Shown piece by piece: positions 25,784-33,411 of a stretch of DNA of 64,000 nucleotides. The translations under genes were made by a program, and so were the position numbers. The stretch spans positions 1,798,001-1,862,000 of the forward strand of contig NZ_CP112972.1 in the NCBI RefSeq assembly GCF_026410925.1, in the 5' to 3' direction. How positions within the stretch are numbered: position 1 is the stretch's first letter; the number at the start of each line of letters is the position of its first letter. The notes below the pieces were generated by a model. It was not told the origin of the DNA, ran no database searches, and was given only the letters and a program-made list of their open reading frames with translations. The stretch comes from Halovenus salina. Its GTDB lineage: Archaea > Halobacteriota > Halobacteria > Halobacteriales > Haloarculaceae.

Positions 25784-26494
25784 ATGATTTTCGACGCACT
25801 CAAACGAGGGGTTGGTGCCGGCGTCGTCGCCGGCGTTGCCTACGGGCTGTTCATGGCGTTCGTAGAGAACCCCCTCATCACGTACATGGAAGAGTTCGGT
25901 CACGACCACGGCCACAGTCCCGCTGTCTCGGAGCTAACGACGAATGTCGTGAGCATCGGCAGTGGCGTTCTCTGGGGGATACTGCTGGGGACGGTCTTCG
26001 GCGTTGCCTACTACCTGTTCGAGCCGACACTGCCGGGAACACGCGGGTGGCGAGCGGCCGTGCTGGCGGGTGCCGGCTTCCTCACCGTCTCGGGCGTCCC
26101 CTGGCTCGGCTTGCCGCCTGCGACCCCGGTGACCGAACAGACGCTCGCGCCCGAGACCCGGCTGGCTGTCTACGCCGGGCTGATGGTCCTCGGTGCGGTA
26201 CTATGTGCGCTCTCTATCGTCGCGTTCCGGCGGGTTCGCACCCGCGGAACGGTGCTCGCACTCGGTGCCGCGGCGGCCCCGTTCGCACTCGGAATGCTAC
26301 CGGTCGTGCTCGTCCCAGGCGGACACACCGACGCGCCCGACACGCTCGTCACGACATTTCGGTCGCTGGTTGTGATGAGTCAGCTTGGCCTCTGGGCGCT
26401 GATTGCGGCGACGTACACGCGTCTGGACAGAGACGGGCCGGCCGGGCAGTCAGTGAGTGAGGTCAGCGGAGCCTCGCCGGCGACAGGTGACTGA
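25784..26494 (+). CDS. cbtA: Cobalt transporter subunit CbtA
   Basis: The 236-residue membrane protein has about five hydrophobic helices and a histidine-rich stretch EEFGHDHGHS (about residues 36-46) typical of CbtA. It begins one base after the cbtB stop, so the pair is translationally coupled. Together they should bring cobalt into the cell for the chelatases encoded around them. Confidence 0.9.
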   Translation: MIFDALKRGVGAGVVAGVAYGLFMAFVENPLITYMEEFGHDHGHSPAVSELTTNVVSIGSGVLWGILLGTVFGVAYYLFEPTLPGTRGWRAAVLAGAGFLTVSGVPWLGLPPATPVTEQTLAPETRLAVYAGLMVLGAVLCALSIVAFRRVRTRGTVLALGAAAAPFALGMLPVVLVPGGHTDAPDTLVTTFRSLVVMSQLGLWALIAATYTRLDRDGPAGQSVSEVSGASPATGD

Positions 26495-26495
26495 G

Positions 26496-26801
26496 ATGCA
26501 ACGACGGACCGGCGAGCAACGTGACCGCGACCTGACCTGGGTCCTCGTCTGCACTAACGAGCGTGACTCGGAGTACGCCGCCTGTGGAGGCGTCGGCGGC
26601 GAGGACGTGCTCGCGGCGGTCCAGGAGTGGCTTCGGGAGCGCGGACTATTCTGGTCCGAGGCCGCCGTAGTCGAGACTGCCTGTCTCGGTCTCTGTAGCG
26701 AGGATGGCACCGCAATTGCGTTTCAACCCCGTGACGAGTGGTTCTCCGACGTGACGCCTGGGGATGTTCCTGCCTTGCTCGCCGAGCAGATAGAAGCGTA
26801 G
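26496..26801 (+). CDS. Thioredoxin-like [2Fe-2S] ferredoxin
   Basis: The 101-residue protein has the cysteine pattern of thioredoxin-like [2Fe-2S] ferredoxins: Cys19 and Cys30, then Cys63 and Cys67 in TACLGLC. It resembles the C-terminal domain fused to CbiX in the same region. It begins one base after the cbtA stop and so belongs to the chlID-cbtB-cbtA transcript. It may supply electrons for a reductive step in corrin synthesis, which is an inference. Confidence 0.85.
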   Translation: MQRRTGEQRDRDLTWVLVCTNERDSEYAACGGVGGEDVLAAVQEWLRERGLFWSEAAVVETACLGLCSEDGTAIAFQPRDEWFSDVTPGDVPALLAEQIEA

Positions 26802-26815
26802 CGCTGTCGTGTAGC

Positions 26816-28030
26816 CTAAAGGACGCGACGAAGGCAGTAGCGCCCCCGAACGCTGTCGGCGTCGTGGTAGGCAACGGGTTCTTCGATTGCGACAGCAGCG
26901 TCACCACCGTCACGGACTGCAACAGCGGTCGCGACACCACGGGTGGCGGTCGAGGCGACAGGACCATCTCTCACGTCGAAGGTGTAGACGCCGTGGACCG
27001 ACGGGTCCCGCTCGCGGAAGTGCTGGGCGACCGGGACCGCAACGGAGTCGCCCGCCGTCTCGATGCCGTGTGCGAAGCCGCCGGTTTCGGCCTCCCACCT
27101 GACGGTACCGTCGGCACCGACGCCGACAGCCGTGTGTTCGTTCGGGTGGCGTTCGTCGGTTTCCCGGCCCTCCTGTGGGTAGGTGTTGCCAGTGAGAAAG
27201 AATGCTCCCGAGTCGGTTGCATGGACGTGGTTCGGATAGCTGTAAACCGTCTCCCCGCCTTGCTCGACGGGGCCGCCGAGGTCGACCGCCCAGCGTCGGT
27301 CGCCGTCGATGCGGTAGCCGCGGTAGTCGGCGTGACTGACGGCCACGAACCCATCGCCGAGCAACGAGAGGTCGCCACACCGGCGCTGTCCGCCGCCAGG
27401 TGGGTCCCAGCGTCCGGCGACCGTGCCGTCCTCGGCGTCGAGAATCCGGACACCGTCGCCGTCGTCACCCGGACACCGGTTGAACGCGACCCCGAGTCGG
27501 TCGCCCAGCAGGTCCATCGAGATGGGCGACGCGTCGGTCCGGTGGCGCCACCGTCGTGTCCCGTCGGACTCGAAACAGTAGACGACACTCCGGAACTGCC
27601 GCTCGCCGTCAGGGCCACGCTCGTAGCGGCGTGCGAGCGCGTACGCACGGTCGTCCGCACGGAGAACGTCGACCACGAACGGCAGGAAAAACCGACTGTC
27701 CTGCTGGGCCGTCCCGATGTCATCGGCTGTCTGGTATCGCCACCGGACCGCGCCGGTCTCCCTGTCGAGACAGCGCACCTCGCCGTCCGGGCCGCGTGTG
27801 CCAGCCAGGACGTCGGCAGACGTCCCACTGAGAGAGACGACACTCCCCGAGAGAGAGTCGTCCTGCCAGCGCGGAGCGAGCGTCTCGGCGTCGACCGCGA
27901 CGAGGCGGCCGTCGTCACAGCCAGCGACGACCGTCCCGTCGGCCCAGCAGACTGCCGACCGGCGACCGAGTTGGCGCGAGCCGTTCGGCGAGAGGTCGCC
28001 TAGCGAAACGGTATTGCGGACCTCACTCAT
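26816..28030 (-). CDS. Cytosolic PQQ-type beta-propeller protein in the cobalamin operon
   Basis: The 404-residue protein is built of repeated beta-propeller blades with recurring W-containing elements such as CWADGTVVAGCDDGRLVAVD, CLDRETGAVRWRY, YCFESDGTRRWRH and IDGDRRWAVDLGG. No signal peptide or lipobox is present, unlike most haloarchaeal propellers of this kind, so it should be cytosolic. Its start overlaps the end of the DUF3209 gene by 8 bases, placing it last in the cbiT-led operon. A scaffold or sensor role is possible but nothing in the sequence proves it. Confidence 0.75.
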   Translation of the reverse strand: MSEVRNTVSLGDLSPNGSRQLGRRSAVCWADGTVVAGCDDGRLVAVDAETLAPRWQDDSLSGSVVSLSGTSADVLAGTRGPDGEVRCLDRETGAVRWRYQTADDIGTAQQDSRFFLPFVVDVLRADDRAYALARRYERGPDGERQFRSVVYCFESDGTRRWRHRTDASPISMDLLGDRLGVAFNRCPGDDGDGVRILDAEDGTVAGRWDPPGGGQRRCGDLSLLGDGFVAVSHADYRGYRIDGDRRWAVDLGGPVEQGGETVYSYPNHVHATDSGAFFLTGNTYPQEGRETDERHPNEHTAVGVGADGTVRWEAETGGFAHGIETAGDSVAVPVAQHFRERDPSVHGVYTFDVRDGPVASTATRGVATAVAVRDGGDAAVAIEEPVAYHDADSVRGRYCLRRVL

Positions 28031-28394
28031 CGACCGGGAACGCGTCGTGAAGCGCGTCGTGAGCAGTGCCGAGGTCCGAGAGTAGTCCCTCACCGTGGGT
28101 CGTCAGCCGGTCGAGTGACCGCTCGGCGTCCCGAACGGCGACGAGCCGACCACGGAGGTAGTCGTACTCGGGGTCGTCTTCGTCGGCGGCCGCAATCTCC
28201 GCTTCGAGGTCGACCAGCGCGGCGTCGAGGTGACGTTGCAGCGCCGAGAGACTGTCGGCGGTGGCGAGCCCCTCGATTGGGCCCTCCATGTGTCCTTCCA
28301 GTTCTTTCTCGGCGTGTTCGCGGACCGAACGGTCGGTCGTGCCGAGAACGTTCATCAATCCGAGTCTGAGTGCTTCGATTTCGTGACAGCTCAT
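28023..28394 (-). CDS. DUF3209 family protein of the cobalamin cluster
   Basis: The 123-residue all-helical protein begins MSCHEIEALRLGLMNVLG and matches my memory of DUF3209 proteins, which recur next to cbiX in haloarchaeal B12 clusters. A CHE motif at residues 3-5 and His35 (GHMEGP) could bind metal. It starts 3 bases after the cbiX stop and overlaps the next gene. Function is unknown. Confidence 0.75.
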   Translation of the reverse strand: MSCHEIEALRLGLMNVLGTTDRSVREHAEKELEGHMEGPIEGLATADSLSALQRHLDAALVDLEAEIAAADEDDPEYDYLRGRLVAVRDAERSLDRLTTHGEGLLSDLGTAHDALHDAFPVDE

Positions 28395-28397
28395 GTG

Positions 28398-29618
28398 TTA
28401 TAGGAGTTGGGTGTCGATGTCTGAGACGATGCGGTCCCGTTCGACGTGGGACGAGACGATGCGCGTGGCGTCATCGGCAGTGACGCCCTGATACCAGACG
28501 CCGTCGGGGTAGACGGCGACGTTCGGCCCGTCGCCACACTGGCCCAAACAGGACGTGCGTGTGACGCGGGCGTCACAGTCTCTTGCCTCCTGGCGGAGGC
28601 GTTCGAGGACGGCAGGTGCGCCCATCGCTGCACAGGTCTGGTTCGTGCAGACGGCGACGTGTTTGCTCGGCGCGTCGTGAGCGTGTGGCTCGTCGGCAAC
28701 GTCCTCGCGGTCGGCGTGGCTCTGTTTGTGGGCGAGTGCGCGTAACGTCGCCCGAGCGCCGCCGACATCTTCCTCGTAGCCGTCGAGTTCGACCTTGTAC
28801 TTGCAGGTGTCACACGACATATCAACGCTGTCGGTTCGTGCTTCCTGCCAGCGGTCACCGAGTACGTCGAGCAGTCGTGTATCGGTCCCGAGTGGGTCGC
28901 CAGCCCCGGCAGTGACGTAGGGATACTCCGCGTCGAACTCGGCGGTCTGGTCGCGAACGCGGCCAGTGAGGACGCCGTCGCCGAGCATGTACGGCACGAC
29001 GACGACAGCGTCCGGGCGGTGTCGCGAGAGGTCGTGTAGCGCGTCGGGAAGTTCCGGCTCGGTGACGCCAACGAATGCTGTCTCAACGCGCGTGAACGCC
29101 CGGCCCTCCTGCAGCAGCCGCGAGAGTTTGTGGGCGTCCGCGTTCGCGTCCGGGTCACTCGACCCCCGGGCACAGACGACGACCGCGACATCGTCGCCCC
29201 CGCGGTCGACGCCCAGTTCGGCCTCGACATCGCTCACCCGGTCGTCAAGCACGTCGACCATTGCAGGGTGGACGCCGAGGTGTGAGCCGTTGTGAATCGT
29301 CACGCCGTCGTGTTCGGCACGCGCCTCCTGGATGATGACTGGGACATCAGTTTTGACGTGGCTCGCCCCGAACAGCGAGAGCTGGACGACCGAAATCGTC
29401 GAGACGGTCCCGGCCAGTCCTGCGATTGCATCCGAAATGGAGGGCTCGGCGAGTTCGAGAAAACCCGCGTCGACGGGGAGTCCGAGCCGGTCTTCGAGGG
29501 CAGCAGCCAGTTCGCGGACCTGTTCGTTCGAGCGTTCGCGGCGAGAGCCGTGGCCGACCAGCAGGACTGCCTCGTCGTCGAGTGACTCCGGAACCGGTGT
29601 GGCTGCCTCGGCGGTCAC
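28398..29618 (-). CDS. cbiX: Sirohydrochlorin cobaltochelatase CbiX with C-terminal [2Fe-2S] domain
   Basis: CbiX inserts cobalt into sirohydrochlorin, the first committed step of the cobalt-early route. The 406-residue protein has a canonical first lobe (LLVGHGSRRER with catalytic His, FGASHVKTDVP with the second His) and a degenerate second lobe (VVVCARGSSDPDAN). A thioredoxin-like ferredoxin domain (CTNQTC and TSCLGQC) forms the last roughly 80 residues. The cluster may be structural or redox active. Its stop and the start of DUF3209 are 3 bases apart. Confidence 0.92.
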   Translation of the reverse strand: MTAEAATPVPESLDDEAVLLVGHGSRRERSNEQVRELAAALEDRLGLPVDAGFLELAEPSISDAIAGLAGTVSTISVVQLSLFGASHVKTDVPVIIQEARAEHDGVTIHNGSHLGVHPAMVDVLDDRVSDVEAELGVDRGGDDVAVVVCARGSSDPDANADAHKLSRLLQEGRAFTRVETAFVGVTEPELPDALHDLSRHRPDAVVVVPYMLGDGVLTGRVRDQTAEFDAEYPYVTAGAGDPLGTDTRLLDVLGDRWQEARTDSVDMSCDTCKYKVELDGYEEDVGGARATLRALAHKQSHADREDVADEPHAHDAPSKHVAVCTNQTCAAMGAPAVLERLRQEARDCDARVTRTSCLGQCGDGPNVAVYPDGVWYQGVTADDATRIVSSHVERDRIVSDIDTQLL

Positions 29619-30313
29619 TCCGAGAGCACCCCCACACTCGCGTCTGTCGCCCGCTCGATTGCCCGCCGGAGTTTCGTCCGTCTGTCGGCCGCATACAGGC
29701 CCGAAGACTCGCTGCCGGCGTAGACCCAGCGGGCGAACGCTTCGGTATTGGCCTCGTCGGCGAGGCCGAACCAGTAGCCGCCCGAAGAGGTCTCCTGAAT
29801 CTCGTCGGTCGGGACGGCAGGCTCGGCGTCGGCGAGCAACGACTGGACTGTCTTCAGGAGACGGTCGTCGTCGTGGACGAACGAGATGCCGACCGTTCCG
29901 GCCGACTCCCGGAAACAGACCGTCCCACAGGCCTCGAGCAGCCCGCGAACGAGTTGTGGTCGCTGCTCGCGGAAAGCATCGAAGCGGTAGCCGCCGGGCT
30001 GGTCGTCAATCGGGAGGCCAAAGGCCGCACTCGCACGCTCGGCCAGCGTCCCGAAGACCTGTAGCTCGTAGCTGTCCTCGTAGCGGACAATCGAGGCGTC
30101 GTGCGCGGACTCTCGGGCTTCGACGCTGTGATTGCGAGTGTCTGCGCCGGCGACCGCTGCGAGTGCGTCGGCCGCCGACTCGTCGCCTGCCCGAACAGTC
30201 ACACAGCCGTCAGCGAGGTCGCCCTCGCCGGCGACTCGACCCCAGAAGTAGGCCGTCGCTGGCGTGGCTTCGAGCAGGTCGGCCGCCGTCGCCGGCTCTG
30301 TTGCGTCGCTCAT
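29615..30313 (-). CDS. Degenerate LAGLIDADG-fold protein of the cobalamin operon
   Basis: The 232-residue protein reads like two LAGLIDADG half-domains. The first has AYFWGRVAGEGDLADG, corresponding to the GxxxGDG helix end of DOD endonucleases. The second has LVRGLLEACGTVCF where active enzymes read LxGLxDADG, so the second catalytic aspartate is replaced (ACG). The C-terminal WVYAGSESSGLYAADRRTK fits the end of such domains. There is no helix-turn-helix or intein. It overlaps the ferredoxin and cbiX genes by 4 bases each, so it is an established operon member. Nucleic-acid binding without cleavage is the simplest guess. Confidence 0.6.
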   Translation of the reverse strand: MSDATEPATAADLLEATPATAYFWGRVAGEGDLADGCVTVRAGDESAADALAAVAGADTRNHSVEARESAHDASIVRYEDSYELQVFGTLAERASAAFGLPIDDQPGGYRFDAFREQRPQLVRGLLEACGTVCFRESAGTVGISFVHDDDRLLKTVQSLLADAEPAVPTDEIQETSSGGYWFGLADEANTEAFARWVYAGSESSGLYAADRRTKLRRAIERATDASVGVLSE

Positions 30314-30549
30314 CGCGACACCTCCGTCACCTCGATTGCGTCGACCGGGCACGCGCTGGCGGCCTGCTGTGCGTCCTCAATAGCGTCGTCCTCGAAAGTG
30401 GCCACGAGGGCGTCATCGTCGCCGGGTTCGACACCGTCGAACGTCGCCAGCCCGTCGTCTGCCTCGGCGAACCGGCCGTCCCGGACGAGACAGGCGAAGA
30501 TGCCGTCGCAGGTCTCGCGGTCAAGCACGACGCGATACTCAGTAGTCAT
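30310..30549 (-). CDS. Small three-cysteine ferredoxin (3Fe-4S type)
   Basis: The 79-residue protein has Cys14 and Cys20 (CDGIFAC) and Cys67 (ACPVDAI), the three-cysteine pattern of a single-cluster 3Fe-4S or convertible ferredoxin. It overlaps cbiH1 by 11 bases and the LAGLIDADG-like gene by 4. It probably serves as electron carrier to a reductive step in corrin ring contraction; the partner is not known. Confidence 0.85.
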   Translation of the reverse strand: MTTEYRVVLDRETCDGIFACLVRDGRFAEADDGLATFDGVEPGDDDALVATFEDDAIEDAQQAASACPVDAIEVTEVSR

Positions 30550-31519
30550 ACTTGGATTCGTAGCCCCGGGGCGTTACCATCCGGCCGTCGTGGACGTAGG
30601 TGTCCTCGTTGCCGACGACGATTGTCGTGGTCATGTCAACAAGGTCGCTTTCGCCCATCTCTTCGAGGTCGCCGAGGTCGACAATCTCGACCTGTTCGTC
30701 TTCGCGGCCCGCGCCGTGGACGATACCGACGGGCGTGTCGGCGTCGCGGTGGCTCAGCAGAATCTCGCAGGCCTTCTGGTAGTTCTCCCGGCGCTTGCGG
30801 CTCCAGGGGTTGTAGATGGTGATGGCGAACCCTTCCTTGGCGGCGGCGTGCAGCCGGGACTCGATGGTCGGCATCGGCGTGAGGTGGTCCGACAGCGAGA
30901 TGCTGACGGTGTCGTTGACCAGTGGTGCACCCAGCCGAGCCGCACAGGACTGGGCCGCCGGCACACCGGGGACGACCTCGAAATCGAGCATCGAGGCGGT
31001 CGCACCTTTCGACTCCAGGATTTCGAGCGCCAGCCCCGCGAGGGCGTAGACGTTCGGGTCGCCGCTGCCGATGATTGCGACGTCGTTGCCCGCAAGCGTC
31101 CGGTCGACGGCCTCCTCCGTCCGGGAGACCTCGCCACACATCGGTGTGTCGTAGATGTCGTCTGCGTCCTCTGTAATCTCGTCTGGCAGCAACTCGACGT
31201 AGGTCGTGTAGCCGACGATGTGCTCGGCCGAAAGCAGTGCTGCTTGCGCCCGCTGGGTCATCCCCTCTGGCGCACCGGGGCCGAGGCCGACGGCGACAAG
31301 CTGGCCCGGCTCGGCGTCGAAATCGTCGACGGTCGACTCGACTTTCTCCTCGGTGCTCTCGCTCGCACCGCAACTCGACCCCGTCGAGGACGAGCCGCCA
31401 CAGCTCGATTCCGTCTCGGTCGTGGTATCGCTCGCACCACAGCTCGATTCGGTACTCGCTTCGGTTGTCTCGCTCGCGCCACAGCTCGATTCTGTCTCGG
31501 TGGTGTCGTCTGTGCTCAT
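30539..31519 (-). CDS. cbiH: Cobalt-precorrin-3 C17-methyltransferase with cysteine-repeat N-terminal tail
   Basis: CbiH/CobJ methylates C17 and contracts the macrocycle. The core (from about residue 73, VAVGLGPGAPEGMTQRA) has the tetrapyrrole methylase motifs GSGDPNVYALAG, VVPGVPAAQS and IYNPWSRKR. An N-terminal tail of about 60 residues carries four SSCG motifs (Cys13, Cys27, Cys40, Cys50) separated by acidic Ser/Thr/Glu runs. The tail is disordered-looking and could hold an iron-sulfur cluster or cobalt. It is the second of two adjacent cbiH paralogues, 2 bases after the other. Confidence 0.9.
   Translation of the reverse strand: MSTDDTTETESSCGASETTEASTESSCGASDTTTETESSCGGSSSTGSSCGASESTEEKVESTVDDFDAEPGQLVAVGLGPGAPEGMTQRAQAALLSAEHIVGYTTYVELLPDEITEDADDIYDTPMCGEVSRTEEAVDRTLAGNDVAIIGSGDPNVYALAGLALEILESKGATASMLDFEVVPGVPAAQSCAARLGAPLVNDTVSISLSDHLTPMPTIESRLHAAAKEGFAITIYNPWSRKRRENYQKACEILLSHRDADTPVGIVHGAGREDEQVEIVDLGDLEEMGESDLVDMTTTIVVGNEDTYVHDGRMVTPRGYESKYDY
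31359..31497. repeat. Imperfect repeats encoding the SSCG tail of CbiH
   Basis: A unit of about 23 bases (TCGCTCGCACCACAGCTCGA plus a few bases) occurs in four imperfect copies with unequal spacing. The spacing keeps the frame, so the tail looks as if it grew by small duplications. Confidence 0.65.
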
Positions 31520-31521
31520 TG

Positions 31522-32424
31522 TTAGAAATCGTCGACGTCACGCCCGCCACGCGGGGTGACGAGGAACTCGCGGTAGTCGTTTGCCCATACTTCGGTCTCG
31601 TGGTTGCCGACCAGAATGGACGTGCCCATCCCGCCGACTTTCTCGTCGTGGTCTGTCGCCGCCCCCAGCGTCGTGATGGTGTGTGTCTCGTCGTCGAGGT
31701 TCCTGCCGGCCTCGCCGCGGCCCGCGTCGTTGATGATAGCGACTGGAACGTCGTCTGCGCGCTCCTCACGGAGGACCTCGATTGCACGCTCGTAGTCCCG
31801 CCAGCAGTTGTACAACACAACGACGAATCCGCTGATTGCGGCAGCCCGGAGTTTCTCCTCGATTTCCTCCCAGCCGCGCCACTTGTCCGACAGCGAGACG
31901 GTACAGAAATCGTTCGACAACGGCGCGCCGACGTTTGCTGCACCACCAAGCGCCGCGGTGACGCCGGGGACAATTTCGACCGGCACGTCGGTCGCACCGT
32001 CTTCTTCGGCCATCGTGAACAGGAGATCGGATTTCCCGTAGACGTTCGGGTCGCCGCCCGAGACGTGTGCAACATCCTGGCCGTCACGGACGCGCTCGAA
32101 GGCCTCGCGGGCGAGTTCGACCTGCCGACCCATCGACGAGCGGACCAGCGCCTGCTGGCTCCCGTCCGGGCGTTCGAGAAGTGTGGCGTCCTCGCCCTCG
32201 GAAGTGACCGCCGCGCCGCCGTCGGCGGCGGCCTCGATTTCGGCACTCTCGGGCGGGAGCGTGCCGTCCTTGCGGAGGAACTCCTGATAGAGGTTCGAGG
32301 CGATGATGCAGTCGGCAGTCGAGATGACGTCTTTCGCACGCTGTGTCATCTCGTGTGGGAGGCCGGGACCGATGCCGACGACGTAGAGCGTTCCGTGGTC
32401 GTCTGCGGGCGACTCACCGGCCAT
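31522..32424 (-). CDS. cbiH: Second CbiH/CobJ-type precorrin methyltransferase
   Basis: The 300-residue protein is a paralogue of the neighbouring CbiH: LYVVGIGPGLPHEMTQRA, VSGGDPNVYGKSDL, IVPGVTAALGGAANVGAPLSND and VVLYNCWRDY. It has an insertion of about 35 residues after the first third (EAAADGGAAVTSEGED) that the other copy lacks. Paired cbiH genes are a recurrent haloarchaeal feature, and one copy may have taken over another methylation. It starts 1 base after the cbiG stop. Confidence 0.85.
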   Translation of the reverse strand: MAGESPADDHGTLYVVGIGPGLPHEMTQRAKDVISTADCIIASNLYQEFLRKDGTLPPESAEIEAAADGGAAVTSEGEDATLLERPDGSQQALVRSSMGRQVELAREAFERVRDGQDVAHVSGGDPNVYGKSDLLFTMAEEDGATDVPVEIVPGVTAALGGAANVGAPLSNDFCTVSLSDKWRGWEEIEEKLRAAAISGFVVVLYNCWRDYERAIEVLREERADDVPVAIINDAGRGEAGRNLDDETHTITTLGAATDHDEKVGGMGTSILVGNHETEVWANDYREFLVTPRGGRDVDDF

Positions 32425-32425
32425 C

Positions 32426-33409
32426 TTACCGCCCCACCGCCACGGTCACGGCGTCGTCGAAGCGTTCTTTCTCACGAAGGAGGTCGTGCTCGCGGCCACC
32501 GGCAATAGCCGAGGCCTCGGCGATGCCCGGCCAGCCGATGAGTTCCTTCGAGCGCGACGGCGATGGGCCCTCGTGCTCTTCGAGTGTCTCCTTCTCGAAG
32601 AGGACGACACCAGCATCTATCTGCTCTGCGGCCTCGTAGAGCCCCTCCTCGCCTTCCTTGCGGGTTCCCGTGGCGACGAAATCGACGTCCGAGAAATCGA
32701 GATCCACGTCGGCAAGTGCGGCCTCCCAGGCATCGAGCACCTGCTCGGTGTCGACGCCGGAGACAGTGCCGGTTCCCAGTACCACGCCCTCGTCTTTGTT
32801 CCGTTTGAGGACGGTCACATCGTCGCCGACCACAACCGCTCGGGGGCCGTCGAGACGGACGACCGGGCCGAGTTCCTCGTTGAGGACGGCGAGGTTGGTC
32901 GCCACCGTCGAGTCGCCGTTGACGACGTGTGTATCGAGCGCCTTGGCCTTGCTCTCGACGCCCTGTTTGCCCGCTGCTTCGCTGGCGGTCGTCATCGCGG
33001 GGACCGCCCCCAGTTCCGCCAGGTCGTTGGCGACCTGGTTGGCACCGTGGTGGCCGCCCGTGAGCGGGATGGCCCAGGTGAGTTCCTCGTCGATGACGAC
33101 GACCGCGGGGTCGTCCCACTTGTCGTCGAGCAGTGGTGCGGTCTTGCGCATCGCGATACCGCTGGCCATCAGGCCGACGAAACAGTCGTACTCTCCCCAG
33201 TACTCCTCGAAGACGTCACCGTGGTACTCCAGCACGTCGATTTGCTCGTAGGCCGACCCGATGCCGTCGACAATCTCCTCGGCCGTCTCCATCTTTCGCT
33301 CGAAGGCAATAATGGCTATTTCCTCTGCCACTTCCCCGTCGGAGTCGGGGGTCGAACAGTGGCCGCTCGATTCGTCGGTCTCGTCGGTGGTGGATGTCTC
33401 AGAACTCAT
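32426..33409 (-). CDS. cbiG: Cobalt-precorrin-5A hydrolase
   Basis: CbiG opens the lactone of cobalt-precorrin-5A and releases acetaldehyde, a step specific to the anaerobic (cobalt-early) route. The 327-residue protein has the N-terminal part (DCFVGLMASGIAMRKTAPLL, DPAVVVIDEELTWAIPLTGGHHGAN) and the C-terminal CbiG domain (VVLGTGTVSGVD, FVATGTRKEGEEGL). A non-conserved acidic N-terminus of about 28 residues precedes them. It lies 2 bases after cbiF. Confidence 0.93.
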   Translation of the reverse strand: MSSETSTTDETDESSGHCSTPDSDGEVAEEIAIIAFERKMETAEEIVDGIGSAYEQIDVLEYHGDVFEEYWGEYDCFVGLMASGIAMRKTAPLLDDKWDDPAVVVIDEELTWAIPLTGGHHGANQVANDLAELGAVPAMTTASEAAGKQGVESKAKALDTHVVNGDSTVATNLAVLNEELGPVVRLDGPRAVVVGDDVTVLKRNKDEGVVLGTGTVSGVDTEQVLDAWEAALADVDLDFSDVDFVATGTRKEGEEGLYEAAEQIDAGVVLFEKETLEEHEGPSPSRSKELIGWPGIAEASAIAGGREHDLLREKERFDDAVTVAVGR

Positions 33410-33411
33410 TG

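Noticed and set aside
26738..28003. 421-codon plus-strand open frame over the beta-propeller gene
   Set aside because: The minus-strand propeller has repeated blade motifs and fits the operon by overlap; the plus frame overlaps the ferredoxin end and has no motif.
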